A stretch of 64,000 nt of DNA from Actinomycetota bacterium (GCA_016185275.1 JACPNX010000040.1:62001-126000); one strand, 5' to 3'. Counted from the stretch's first letter, positions 50,626 through 60,033 are shown. Program-made: numbers and translations. The notes: generated from the letters alone by a model not told the origin.

Positions 50626-53526
50626 ATGCCCGCCGACACCGGTCTGGTCGAGGGTCGACCACGGCACTTCTCGAACCTGGTCAGCGGACAGGTCGTCCGC
50701 TACGTGGCCCACTTCCACGGCGACGCGGGCGTGGAGCGGCTGCTGGCCGCCGCCGGCGACCTGCCACCCCGTGACGTCCTGGAGGACCCGCGCGAGTGGC
50801 TCACCTACGACGAGACCAAGCGCCTGTTCGAGGCGGCCGCGGACATGTTGGGCGGCGCCGAAGGGCTGCGGGCCGCCGCCGCCTACCTGAGCGAGGCCGA
50901 CCTGGCCCAGGCCTCGGCGTTCCAGTCCCTCGGATCGCCCGCCGAGATCCTCCGGCTCATCGCCGAGACGGCGGCCAAGTACGCCACCGTGATCGACATG
51001 GAGGCGGTGGAGATCAGCGACGACCACGGCATCGTCTCGGCGGTCTCGGTGCCCGGCTTCCCACGCTACGAGCTGCTGTGCGCGGTCACCCGCGGGATCC
51101 TCGGCCAGGGAGCCGAGCTGTTCGGCATGCCACCGTCGATCGTGGTGGAAGAGCAGTGCGAGGTCCGCGGCGACGAGCGCTGCCTGTTCCGCGTCACCTG
51201 GGACAGCGACGTCGTCGACACCGAGCGCAAGCTCGCCCAGCTCGAGCTGGAGCTGGCCCAGTCCCGCCAGCGCGTGCTCAACCTGCAGCACACCGTGCGC
51301 CAGCTCGTGTCGGGAGCCGCGGTCGACGACGTGCTGGCCGACATCACCGACCAGGCCACCCGCGCCGTGACCGCGCACCGGTACCTGCTCGTGGTGGCGA
51401 CGTCGGACCAGACCGACGACATCCACGTGCACCACATCGGCTTCGCGGCCCATGAGGTCGACCTCGAAGCGGCGCGCCTGCGTCGCGACGGCGGACCGGA
51501 TGACGATCCGGCCCGTCTCGTGGCCGAGGTCGTGTCCGGGCGGCGCCGCTACGGCTGGCTCGCCGCCTACAACCCCGAGGGCATCGGCTTCTACCCCGAG
51601 GAGCGCCGCACCCTGGCCGCCTACGCGGAGCTGGCGGCCGCCGCCCTCGACTCGGCCACCGCGCTCGAAGACGCCCGCCGCCAAGCCGCGGTGGCCCGGG
51701 CCCTGCTCGATCTCGGCCGCGCGCTGGCCAGGCTCACGAGCGCACACGACGCAGCGCACCGCCTGGCTGAAGCCGTGCCCACGGCCGCCGGCTGCGACAT
51801 GGCCTCGGTGTGCCTGTTCGACCCGGCGGAGCGGACGATGCGGATCGCCGCGCTCCACGGCTATCCCGACGACGCCCAGCGGCTCCTCGACGGACTGGTC
51901 ATCCGGGAGGAGGACACGCCGGCCCTGCGCCTCATCCTCGATCGAGGCGAGCCGATCTTCCTCGACTCCGAGACCACCGACCCCTACCTGTCCGGGCTGA
52001 TGCAGGCCACGGGCGGCCGCACCGCCGTGGTGCTGCCCATCACCAACGGCTCCGAGATCTACGGCGCGGTCAACGCGGTCAGCCGCAGCGACTCCCTGCG
52101 GCCCGACCACGATCTGCTCCAGCGCCTGGCGGGCATCGCCGACCAGGGGGCGTCGGCGCTGCAGAACGCGCGCCTGCTGGAAGCCGTCCAGCACCAGGCC
52201 CTGCACGACGCTCTGACCGACACGCCCAACCAGCGGCTGCTCGAGGACCGCGTCGAGCACGCCGTGGCCCAGGCACGGCGGGGCAGCACCAACGTCGCGC
52301 TGCTGTTCCTCGATCTCGACCGGTTCAAGAAGATCAACGACACGCTCGGCCACGCCATCGGCGACCTGCTGCTCACCCAGGTGGCGCAGCGGCTCCGCAC
52401 CTGCGTGCGCGAGATCGACACGGTGTCGCGACTCGGGGGCGACGAGTTCGTGGTGCTCCTGCCCGGGCTCAGCGAGCCGGCCGAGTCCGCCCTCGTGGCC
52501 CAGCGGATCGTGGAGGCGCTCGAGCAGCCGTTCAACCTCGACGGCTACGAGCTGTTCATCACGTCCAGCATCGGCATCGCCGGCTACCCCCACGACGGCG
52601 ACACCTACGCCTCCCTCCTCAAGGCCGCCGACACGGCCATGTACGAGGCCAAGGCGGCCGGGCGGGGCACCTTCCGGACGTACGCCCGGTCCATGCCCAA
52701 CAAGACCGTCGACGCGCTCACCCTCGAAGCCGACCTCCACGGTGCCGCGGAGCGGGGCGAGCTGCGGGCCGTGTTCCAACCGCTGGTCGACCTGCACACG
52801 CTCCGGGTGGTCCACGCCGAGGCGCTGATCCGCTGGGAGCACCCGCGGCTCGGCACGCTGGCGCCCGACGCGTTCATCCCCCTGGCGGAGGACTCCGGGC
52901 TCATCACCACCATCGACGCCTGGATGCTGCGCACCGTGTGCGACCAGCTGGCCCGGTGGCAGGCCGAGGGCCACGACGAGCTCGGCGTGGCCATCAACCT
53001 GTCCGAGCGCGACCTGCGCGACCCCCGGCTCGTGGGGCGGGTGCGCACCGCGCTCGGCGCCGCCGGGGTGAGCCCGCACCGCCTCGAGCTCGAGATCACC
53101 GAGCGGGTGGCCGAGTCGATCGGGCCGGTCATGGAGCGGGTCCTCGACGGCCTGAGCGAGCTCGGTGTGCGCCTCGCCATCGACGACTTCGGCACCGGCA
53201 ACTCGGCCTTCAGCCGCCTCACCCGCGGGCGCATCCACACGCTCAAGATCGACCGCTCGTTCCTGGCCGAGGTGGCCGACGAGCACAGCCCCGCCCCGCT
53301 GGTCACGGCCATGATCGCCCTCGGCCAGAGCCTCGGGGTGCGCATCGTGGCCGAGGGCATCGAGACCGCCGGGCAGGGCGCGTTCGTGCGCCGCCACGGC
53401 TGTGACCTCGCGCAGGGCTTCTACTTCAGCCGGCCGCTCGATCTCGGCGCCTTCGAGGACCTGCTGCGCCGGTCGCGGGACGAGGGGCTCCAGCTTCCCC
53501 TCGAACCGGAGCGCGCGCCGGCCTGA
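50626..53526 (+). CDS. GGDEF-EAL protein with V4R-like and GAF sensory domains
   Basis: A 966-residue protein. The first 190 residues (FSNLVSGQVVRYVAHFHGD to CEVRGDERCLFRVTW) form an alpha/beta sensory region whose closing Cys-rich strand resembles V4R/XylR-N-type ligand domains; this call is tentative. A coiled coil and two GAF-like domains follow (about 225-340, 360-520). The GGDEF domain (about 540-690) has RLGGDEFVVLLPG, the active motif, and the EAL domain (about 710-950) has HAEALIRWEHPRLG and AIDDFGTGNSAFSRL. Both catalytic sites look intact, so it could make and break c-di-GMP. It converges with another GGDEF-EAL gene. Confidence 0.9.
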   Translation: MPADTGLVEGRPRHFSNLVSGQVVRYVAHFHGDAGVERLLAAAGDLPPRDVLEDPREWLTYDETKRLFEAAADMLGGAEGLRAAAAYLSEADLAQASAFQSLGSPAEILRLIAETAAKYATVIDMEAVEISDDHGIVSAVSVPGFPRYELLCAVTRGILGQGAELFGMPPSIVVEEQCEVRGDERCLFRVTWDSDVVDTERKLAQLELELAQSRQRVLNLQHTVRQLVSGAAVDDVLADITDQATRAVTAHRYLLVVATSDQTDDIHVHHIGFAAHEVDLEAARLRRDGGPDDDPARLVAEVVSGRRRYGWLAAYNPEGIGFYPEERRTLAAYAELAAAALDSATALEDARRQAAVARALLDLGRALARLTSAHDAAHRLAEAVPTAAGCDMASVCLFDPAERTMRIAALHGYPDDAQRLLDGLVIREEDTPALRLILDRGEPIFLDSETTDPYLSGLMQATGGRTAVVLPITNGSEIYGAVNAVSRSDSLRPDHDLLQRLAGIADQGASALQNARLLEAVQHQALHDALTDTPNQRLLEDRVEHAVAQARRGSTNVALLFLDLDRFKKINDTLGHAIGDLLLTQVAQRLRTCVREIDTVSRLGGDEFVVLLPGLSEPAESALVAQRIVEALEQPFNLDGYELFITSSIGIAGYPHDGDTYASLLKAADTAMYEAKAAGRGTFRTYARSMPNKTVDALTLEADLHGAAERGELRAVFQPLVDLHTLRVVHAEALIRWEHPRLGTLAPDAFIPLAEDSGLITTIDAWMLRTVCDQLARWQAEGHDELGVAINLSERDLRDPRLVGRVRTALGAAGVSPHRLELEITERVAESIGPVMERVLDGLSELGVRLAIDDFGTGNSAFSRLTRGRIHTLKIDRSFLAEVADEHSPAPLVTAMIALGQSLGVRIVAEGIETAGQGAFVRRHGCDLAQGFYFSRPLDLGAFEDLLRRSRDEGLQLPLEPERAPA

Positions 53527-53545
53527 CCCGGCTCAGGCCGGCGCG
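53514..53545. terminator. Perfect 13-bp hairpin shared by two convergent stops
   Basis: CGCGCCGGCCTGA (53514-53526) and TCAGGCCGGCGCG (53533-53545) are exact reverse complements over a six-base loop. Each arm contains the stop codon and last codons of one of the two GGDEF-EAL genes. It probably serves as a two-way terminator. Confidence 0.6.
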
Positions 53546-55818
53546 ACCATCGCCGACGCGGCGACCAGCGCGGCGGGCACCTCGCCCGCGGCCACGGGGC
53601 GCGCGAAGAGGAACCCTTGGGCGTGCTCGCACCCGCAGGCGCGCAGCGCGGCGAGCTGCGCCCGGGTCTCGACCCCCTCGGCCGTCACCTGGAGCTCGAG
53701 AGTGTGGGCCATCGTCGTGATGGCGGTGACCAGGCGGCCGTCGGGCACGGGACCATCGATGTCGTGCACGAAGGCCCGGTCGATCTTGAGCGCGTCGACG
53801 GGCAGGCGACGCAGGTACGCGAGCGACGAGTAGCCGGTGCCGAAGTCGTCGACGGCGATGCGCACGCCGCGCTCGCACAGGCGGCCGAGCACCTTCACCG
53901 CGGGTCCCATGTCCGACATCACCACCGACTCGGTGATCTCCAGGCACAGGCGCTCGGCCGTCAGCGCGCCGTCCAGCGCCCGCTCCACCGCGGCGTCGAG
54001 CCCCGGCGAGGTGACTTGGCGGGCGGACAGGTTCACCTGCACCATGAGCGGCGCCCCGCTGACGGGATCGCGCCACCCGGTCGCGTCGCGGGCGGCGCGC
54101 GCCAGGACCCACTCCCCGATGGGCACGATCAGGCCCGTCTCCTCGGCCAGGCCGATGAACTCGGCGGGGCCGAGCTCGACACCGTCGCGCCGCCATCGCA
54201 GCAGCGCCTCCACGGCCACCGGCCGGCCGTGGGCCAGCTCGACGATCGGCTGGTAGAGCACGGCCAGCTCTTGGCGGTCGAGGGCCCGGTGCAGCGCCCC
54301 TTCAAGCCGGATGCGCTCGTGCAGATGGTCGCGCAACGCCTCGTCGAACACCTCGAAGCGGGCCCGGCCGGCGGCCTTGGCGCGGTACATCGCGACGTCG
54401 GCGTGCCGCAGCAGGTCGTCGGCGCTCTCAGCGACGTCCGTGCAGGCGACCCCGATGCTGGCGCTCGTGTACAGCTCCTCGGTGCCCACCACGAACGGTG
54501 CTTCGAAGGCGGCGAGGACCCGGCGGGCCACGGCGATGGCGCCGTCGGCGGAGCCGGCATCGGGCACGAGGATGGCGAACTCGTCGCCGCCGAGGCGAGC
54601 CAGCAGGTCGCCCGGGCGCAGGACCTGCGCCACCCGCTGGGCGACCGCCCGCAAGAGCTCGTCGCCCGTCGCATGGCCGAGGCTGTCGTTGACCACCTTG
54701 AACCGGTCGAGGTCGAAGAACAGGACGCACACCGCGGCGGCGTGCCGGGCCAGGTTGCGCAGCAGCAGAGTGAGCTGCTCGGTGAACAGGTCGCGGTTCG
54801 GCAGCCCGGTGAGCCGGTCGTGCAGTGCCCGGTGGGCCAGCTCCTCCTGCGCGGCGTGCAGGTCGGTCACGTCCCGGACCACCGCCTCCCACCCGACCGT
54901 CACCCCGCCCGCATCGTGGATGGCCACCAGCCGGTTCTGGGTCCAGATCGTCGATCCGTCGCGGTGGCGCCAGCGCAGCATCATCGACCGGTCCGCGACC
55001 GCGTGCGGGTCGGCCAGCACCTGGTCGAGCAGCGGCCGGTCCTCGGGATGCACGACGAGGCCGATCGGGTCGTCGGACGCCAGCGCCTCCGCCGGCGACC
55101 AGCCGGTGATCCGCTCGAGCGCAGGGCTCACGTAGAGCAGGCGCGGCTCAGGGACGAGCTGGTAGTCGACGATGACGTCCGGGGCCCGGTCCACCAGCCG
55201 CCGGAAGCGCTCCTCGCTCGCCGACAGCTCCGCGCTTCGCTTCGCGACCGCCTCTGCGAGGCTCCGGTTGGCCTGTTCGAGCTCGGTGCGGGTGGCGTCG
55301 AGCTCGGCGCCGAGCCGCGCCAGCTGGTGCACTGCGAGCTCGGCCTCCGCGTAGCGGGCCAGCGTGACGAGCAGCGCGAGCTCCTCGTCGGTGAAGTGCC
55401 GGGGCTCGAGGTCGATCACGTTCAGCGTGCCCATCAGGTAGCCGCCCGGACCGCGTAGCGGCTGGCCGGCGTAGGACCGCAGCCGGGGCGGGTTCACCAC
55501 GAGCTCGGTGTCGTGCCAGCGAGGCTCGTCGAGCATGTCCTCGATGACGTAGAGCTCCCCGCGCTCGATGGCCACCGCGCAGAACGACAGCGCCCGCGAG
55601 GTCTCCGTGATGGACACGCCGTAGTGGGACTTGAACCATTGCCGGTCGCGGTCGACGAACGAGATCAAGCTGATCGGCGCGCGCAGCAGGCGCGCCGCCA
55701 GCTCGGTGATCCGGTCGAAGCGCTCGTCCTCGTCCGTGTCGAGGATGTGCAGCGTCTCCAGGGCCGCGAGCCGGTCCTGCTCCATGGTCGACGCGGGTTC
55801 CGGGACCTGACGGGCCAT
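53533..55818 (-). CDS. GAF-PAS-GGDEF-EAL cyclic-di-GMP protein
   Basis: A 761-residue protein. The N-terminal GAF domain (about 1-165) has ERFDRITELAARLLRAPISL and SHYGVSITETSRALSFCAVA. A coiled coil (170-205) and a PAS domain (205-325, VDRAPDVIVDYQLVPEPRLL) are next. The GGDEF domain (335-500) has RLGGDEFAILVPDAG, and the EAL domain (510-755) has PVAVEALLRWRRDG and AVDDFGTGYSSLAYLRRLP. All key residues are present. ATG 55818 is the first start. It may balance the output of the converging GGDEF-EAL protein. Confidence 0.93.
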   Translation of the reverse strand: MARQVPEPASTMEQDRLAALETLHILDTDEDERFDRITELAARLLRAPISLISFVDRDRQWFKSHYGVSITETSRALSFCAVAIERGELYVIEDMLDEPRWHDTELVVNPPRLRSYAGQPLRGPGGYLMGTLNVIDLEPRHFTDEELALLVTLARYAEAELAVHQLARLGAELDATRTELEQANRSLAEAVAKRSAELSASEERFRRLVDRAPDVIVDYQLVPEPRLLYVSPALERITGWSPAEALASDDPIGLVVHPEDRPLLDQVLADPHAVADRSMMLRWRHRDGSTIWTQNRLVAIHDAGGVTVGWEAVVRDVTDLHAAQEELAHRALHDRLTGLPNRDLFTEQLTLLLRNLARHAAAVCVLFFDLDRFKVVNDSLGHATGDELLRAVAQRVAQVLRPGDLLARLGGDEFAILVPDAGSADGAIAVARRVLAAFEAPFVVGTEELYTSASIGVACTDVAESADDLLRHADVAMYRAKAAGRARFEVFDEALRDHLHERIRLEGALHRALDRQELAVLYQPIVELAHGRPVAVEALLRWRRDGVELGPAEFIGLAEETGLIVPIGEWVLARAARDATGWRDPVSGAPLMVQVNLSARQVTSPGLDAAVERALDGALTAERLCLEITESVVMSDMGPAVKVLGRLCERGVRIAVDDFGTGYSSLAYLRRLPVDALKIDRAFVHDIDGPVPDGRLVTAITTMAHTLELQVTAEGVETRAQLAALRACGCEHAQGFLFARPVAAGEVPAALVAASAMVAPA

Positions 55819-55926
55819 GGCCGCCTTCCTCTCCCCCGGCGACCGCCGCGTAAGGGTACCCCGGCGTTGCCCACCTGATCCCGGGGGACGAGCGCCCAGC
55901 GGTCACCGGTCCGCGACACTGCAGCC

Positions 55927-57870
55927 ATGGTCCTGTCACCCAGCATCGGCCCCGAGCGCGAACCGCCGCCTCCGCTCGCCGCCAGCGACGCGGAGATCGA
56001 CGCCGCGGTCGCGGCGGCCGATGTCCCCCCACTGCTCACCGCCCTGGCCCACCTGACCGGCGATCTGGCGCTGTTGGCCGAGGACACGCGCCCCGACCAG
56101 GAGCGCCTGGTCGAGGCCGACGCCGGGCTCGCGCCCGAGGAGCAGGCGACCGCTCGGACCCGCGCCGCGGCTGCGTTGCGCCGCTACCGCGACGGTGGCT
56201 CGCAGGCGGCGCCCACGCCCGACCACAAGGCGCTGAGGCAGATGATCGAGTACCTCGTCGGCCCTGAGGCGGTCGACGACTACCTGCCCCTCCTCGCGGA
56301 GGAGCTCGCCCTGGAGGGCTCGGACGTGCGGGCGCCGGGCTGGTCCGCAGCCGCGCTCGCTCCCGGTCGCACGCTGCGGGTCGCCGTGATCGGTGCGGGC
56401 ATGTCGGGTCTCGCGGCCGCGCACCGCCTGCGCCAGGCCGGCGTCGAGGTGGTCGTGCTCGAAAAGAACGCCGACGTCGGCGGCACCTGGTTCGAGAACA
56501 CGTATCCGGGCTGCCGGGTGGACGTGCCCAACCACCTGTACAGCTACTCGTTCGCCCAGACCGGCGACTGGCCCCAGCACTTCTCGACGCAGGACGTGCT
56601 GCTCGAGTACTTCCGGCGCTGCGCCGACGACCTCGACCTTCGGCCCCTCATCCGCTTCGGGACCGAGGTGCTCGGCGCCGACTTCGACGACGCCGCAGCC
56701 TCGTGGACGGTGCGCACCCGCTCGGCGGCGGGCGAGGAGACGCTGCGGGTGGACGCGGTGGTCAGCGCCGTGGGGCAGCTCAACCGCCCGAGCTTTCCCG
56801 ACATCCCGGGTCGCGACCGGTTCCGCGGCCCGTCGTTCCACTCGGCGCGCTGGGACCACGACGTCGATCTCGACGGCCGGCGGGTCGCCGTCATCGGCAC
56901 CGGCGCGAGCGCCGCGCAGTTCGTCCCCGCGATCGCCCCGCTCGCCGGGCATCTCACGGTGTTCCAGCGGACGCCGCCGTGGTTGATCCCCACGCCGAAC
57001 TACCACGCCGAGGTGCCCGACGCCTTGCGGCATCTGATGCACCACGTGCCCGACTACGCCCGCTGGGACCGGCTGTGGCTGTTCTGGCGCACGCACGAGG
57101 GGCTGCTCCCCTTCGCCCGCGTCGACCCCGACTGGTCCCCCAAGGACCGGTCGGTCAGCGCCCTCAACGACGCGGTGCGCGAGCTGCTCACCGCCTACCT
57201 GCGGGCCGAGCTGCCCGACGACGACCTGTTCGCCAAGGTCCTGCCGGCGTACCCGCCGATCGCCAAGCGGGTCGTGCGCGACAACGGCATCTGGGCCCGC
57301 ACCCTGACGCGCGACGACGTGGAGCTCGTGACGACGTCGATCGAGCGGATCACCGAGACCGGCGTGCGCACCGCCGACGGGATCGACCACGACGTCGACG
57401 TGATCATCTACGGCACCGGCTTCGCGGCGTCGCGGTTCCTCACACCGATGCGGGTGCGGGGACGGGCGGGCCGGGACCTGCACGACACGTGGGCGGGCGA
57501 CGCCCGCGCCCACCTCGGCATCACCGTGCCCGGCTTCCCGAACCTGTTCCTGCTCTACGGGCCGAACACCAACATCGTCATCAACGGCAGCATCATCTAC
57601 TTCTCGGAGTGCGAGGTGCACTACGTGGTCGAGGCCATGCGGCTGCTGCTCGAAGGCGGGCACCGCGCCATCGAGGTGCGCGAGGACGTGTACGAGGCCT
57701 ACGGCGAGATGGTCGACGCCGGCAACCGCGCCATGGCGTGGGGCGCGTCATCGGTGCCGAGCTGGTACAAGAACGAGCGCGGCCGGGTCAGCCAGAACTG
57801 GCCCTTCTCCCTGCACGAGTACTGGCGCCGGACGCGGGCGCCCGACCCCGACGAGCACGTGTTCCACTAG
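55927..57870 (+). CDS. Flavin monooxygenase, probable Baeyer-Villiger type
   Basis: A 647-residue protein. An unusual N-terminal extension of about 135 residues (helical, Asp/Ala-rich, ending LALEGSDVRAPG) precedes the FAD Rossmann motif VAVIGAGMSGLAAAHRL. VGGTWFENTYPGCRVDVPNH follows. The BVMO fingerprint FxGxxxHxxxW is present as FRGPSFHSARWD, and the NADPH Rossmann motif is VAVIGTGASAAQFVP. FPNLFLLYGPNTN closes the fold. It should insert oxygen next to a carbonyl using NADPH and O2. The extension is also known in some longer BVMOs such as those for steroids or large ketones. Substrate unknown. Confidence 0.92.
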   Translation: MVLSPSIGPEREPPPPLAASDAEIDAAVAAADVPPLLTALAHLTGDLALLAEDTRPDQERLVEADAGLAPEEQATARTRAAAALRRYRDGGSQAAPTPDHKALRQMIEYLVGPEAVDDYLPLLAEELALEGSDVRAPGWSAAALAPGRTLRVAVIGAGMSGLAAAHRLRQAGVEVVVLEKNADVGGTWFENTYPGCRVDVPNHLYSYSFAQTGDWPQHFSTQDVLLEYFRRCADDLDLRPLIRFGTEVLGADFDDAAASWTVRTRSAAGEETLRVDAVVSAVGQLNRPSFPDIPGRDRFRGPSFHSARWDHDVDLDGRRVAVIGTGASAAQFVPAIAPLAGHLTVFQRTPPWLIPTPNYHAEVPDALRHLMHHVPDYARWDRLWLFWRTHEGLLPFARVDPDWSPKDRSVSALNDAVRELLTAYLRAELPDDDLFAKVLPAYPPIAKRVVRDNGIWARTLTRDDVELVTTSIERITETGVRTADGIDHDVDVIIYGTGFAASRFLTPMRVRGRAGRDLHDTWAGDARAHLGITVPGFPNLFLLYGPNTNIVINGSIIYFSECEVHYVVEAMRLLLEGGHRAIEVREDVYEAYGEMVDAGNRAMAWGASSVPSWYKNERGRVSQNWPFSLHEYWRRTRAPDPDEHVFH

Positions 57871-57871
57871 C

Positions 57872-57908
57872 GGGCTCAGCGGGCGTCCGAGTGGGCTCAG
57901 CGGGCGTC
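57872..57908. repeat. 21-bp near-tandem duplication across a stop codon
   Basis: GGGCTCAGCGGGCGTC occurs at 57872-57887 and again at 57893-57908. The second copy holds the minus-strand stop codon of the enoyl-CoA hydratase gene; the first lies immediately beyond it, in the short gap after the monooxygenase stop. Confidence 0.85.
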
Positions 57909-58694
57909 GAAGCGGGGCGGGCGCTTGTCGACGTGCGAGGCCAGGCCCTCGCGCGCCTCGGGACCGGCGAAGCCGTGGAACTCGTAGGCCAGGCTCGCGT
58001 CGAACACGGCGGCCTGGCTGCGATACCAGTGGTTGAGCACCTGCTTGGTCCACCGCAGAGCCGTCGGTGCGCCCGCCGCGAGCTGCTCCGCCACGGCCAG
58101 GCCGCGCTCGTGGACCTCGGCGTCGTCGACGCACAGCGACACCAACCCGATGCGCTCGGCCTCCTCGCCGCTCAGCGGCTCGCACGTCAGCAGGTAGTAC
58201 TTGGCCTTGGCCATACCGCACAGCAGCGGCCAGCAGATCGCCGCGTGGTCGCCGGCCGCCACGCCGAGTCGCGTGTGGCCGTCGATGATGCGTGCCGACC
58301 GGCCCACCACCGACACATCGGCCAGGAGCCCGGCCACGAGGCCCGCGCCCACGGCCGGGCCGTGGATGGCGGACACGATCGGCTTCGAGCAGTCGATCAC
58401 GTTCCACACGAGGTCGCGGGCTTCGCGCATCACCCTCAGCCGGACGTCGCGGTCGTCCAACATCGACTCGAGCAGATCGAAGCTGCCGCCCGCGGAGAAC
58501 CCGCGGCCGGCGCCCCGGAGGAGCGCGACGCGCGCCTCGGGATCCGCATCGACGGTCCGCCAGATGTCGGCCAGCTGGCGGTGGACGGCCGGCGTGACGG
58601 CGTTGAGGCCGGGCGCGTCCATCGTGATCCGCACCACTCCCTCGGCGGGTCGGTCGACGGCGAGACCGGAGAAGGCGTCGTAGAGGTCAGGCAC
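57897..58694 (-). CDS. Enoyl-CoA hydratase/isomerase family protein
   Basis: A 265-residue crotonase-fold protein. [40 protein letters not shown] and [22 protein letters not shown] form the CoA and oxyanion-hole region. In the catalytic stretch, [19 protein letters not shown] replaces the usual pair of Glu with one Gly/Asp context, so true hydratase activity is not certain. A start at GTG 58694 gives the usual length; 58748 is an upstream alternative. It converges with the monooxygenase gene. Confidence 0.85.
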   Translation of the reverse strand: MPDLYDAFSGLAVDRPAEGVVRITMDAPGLNAVTPAVHRQLADIWRTVDADPEARVALLRGAGRGFSAGGSFDLLESMLDDRDVRLRVMREARDLVWNVIDCSKPIVSAIHGPAVGAGLVAGLLADVSVVGRSARIIDGHTRLGVAAGDHAAICWPLLCGMAKAKYYLLTCEPLSGEEAERIGLVSLCVDDAEVHERGLAVAEQLAAGAPTALRWTKQVLNHWYRSQAAVFDASLAYEFHGFAGPEAREGLASHVDKRPPRFDAR

Positions 58695-58800
58695 GGCCGG
58701 GACGGTACGCCGCCGGCGCGCCGAGGGTGGGGCCGCCGGGCCCGTCACGGCACCGAATCATGGGGCCGGCCGCCGCCAACCGCCGCGAGCCGGGTACCGT

Positions 58801-58977
58801 TTGCCCGATGCGTTCGGCCCGATCGACTCGGCACAACGGCCATTGCTGGTCGCCCTCGAGCACCCCGCCGAACGGTCCGGCGTGACCATCTCCGTCCTCG
58901 GCGGGACGCCGGTGGTCGGCCGGCTGATCGGCGTGCTCGGGCTCCGGCCCGTGCGCGGCGCCAGCGGTGTGCGGTGA
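58801..58977 (+). pseudogene. C-terminal half of a STAS domain, coupled to the next gene
   Basis: A 58-codon frame from TTG 58801 ends at TGA 58975-58977, overlapping the following GTG (GTGA). It reads FGPIDSAQRPLLVALEHPAE and RSGVTISVLGGTPVVGRLIG, then GLRPV. This lines up with the second half of STAS proteins, where IDSxGL, an alpha helix, GVTxxVVNPxPVVRRL and GL follow each other; the Asp-Ser pair is in place. The first half of the fold is missing and nothing like it is found upstream. It is probably a truncated anti-anti-sigma gene that still leads translation into the MEDS-HATPase gene. Confidence 0.45.
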
Positions 58978-59957
58978 GGACCGGGGCGGCGGCGGGCCAC
59001 GCCGGCTACTTCCACGAGGCGGCCTTCTACCGCTCCGACGACGAGCTGCTCGACATCGTCGTGCCCTTCCTGCGCGACGGCGTGGCGGCGGGCGAGCCGA
59101 CCATCGTGACGTTCGCCGAGCGCAACGCCGAGCTGGTGCGGTCCGCCCTGCCCGGTGACTGCGGTGTGCGGTTCCTGGCCGGCGCCGATCAGTACGCCCG
59201 ACCGGCGAGCTGCATCCGGGCCTACCGCTCGCTGTTCGCCCGGGAGGTCGCCGCCGGCGCCGGCCAGATCCGGGTCGTCGGTGACGTCCCGCATCCCGGT
59301 CTCGGGATGCCATGGCACGGCTGGGCCCGCTACGAGGCTGCCATCAACCACGCCTACGACCAGTTCCCGATCTGGGGCATGTGCCCCTACGACACCCGGA
59401 TCACGCCCGACGACGTGCTGGCCGAAGTGGCCCGCACCCACCCGCACGTGGCGACGCCCGACGGGGTCCACCGGCGCAACGGTGACTTCCAGGACCCGGC
59501 GGCCTTCCTCGCCCAGCGCGCCGCCGCCCCACCCGATCCGCTCCAGGCCCGGCCGCCCGCCCTCGTGCTGCGCGACCCGAGCCCCGCCGACGCCCGCCAC
59601 GCCGTCGCCGCGCTCGCCGCGGACCCGCCGCTGCCGGCCGGTGCGCCCGAGGACCTCGCCCTCGCGGTGAGCGAGGTCGTCACCAACGCGCTCGAGCACG
59701 GCGGGCGGCCGTGCTCGCTGCGGGCCTGGCGCAACGCGGACCGGGTCGTCGTGGTCGTGCACGATCGGGGTCCCGGGCCCGCCGACCCGTTCGCCGGGCT
59801 CATGCCGGCGGCCCACGCCGGCTCCCTCGACGGTGGGTTTGGTCTGTGGATCGCGTCCCTGGTCTGCGACGAGGTCGCGTTCACGACCGGTCCCGACGGC
59901 TTCACCGCCTGCCTGGTCGTCGGTCGCCCGCACGTGCCCGCGCCGGTCGGCGGCTGA
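58974..59957 (+). CDS. MEDS-domain sensor with HATPase (RsbW-like) domain
   Basis: A 327-residue protein. The N-terminal MEDS/DcmR-sensory domain (about 8-170) has HEAAFYRSDDELLDIVVPFL, GEPTIVTFAERNAELVRSAL and IRVVGDVPHPGLGMPWHGW. The C-terminal GHKL/HATPase_c_2 domain (about 205-320) has LALAVSEVVTNALEHGGRPC, VHDRGPGPADPF and GGFGLWIASLVCDEV. This pairing is common in actinobacterial anti-sigma factor kinases that sense a small molecule or redox state. GTG 58974 overlaps the stop of a STAS-like remnant, its likely former partner. Confidence 0.88.
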   Translation: MRTGAAAGHAGYFHEAAFYRSDDELLDIVVPFLRDGVAAGEPTIVTFAERNAELVRSALPGDCGVRFLAGADQYARPASCIRAYRSLFAREVAAGAGQIRVVGDVPHPGLGMPWHGWARYEAAINHAYDQFPIWGMCPYDTRITPDDVLAEVARTHPHVATPDGVHRRNGDFQDPAAFLAQRAAAPPDPLQARPPALVLRDPSPADARHAVAALAADPPLPAGAPEDLALAVSEVVTNALEHGGRPCSLRAWRNADRVVVVVHDRGPGPADPFAGLMPAAHAGSLDGGFGLWIASLVCDEVAFTTGPDGFTACLVVGRPHVPAPVGG

Positions 59958-60033
59958 GCCCGGCCAGGCGCGGATCGCCGGCGCGGCCGGTACGGTGCGG
60001 CCGTCCCGTCCCCCCGACTCGGAGGAACCGACC

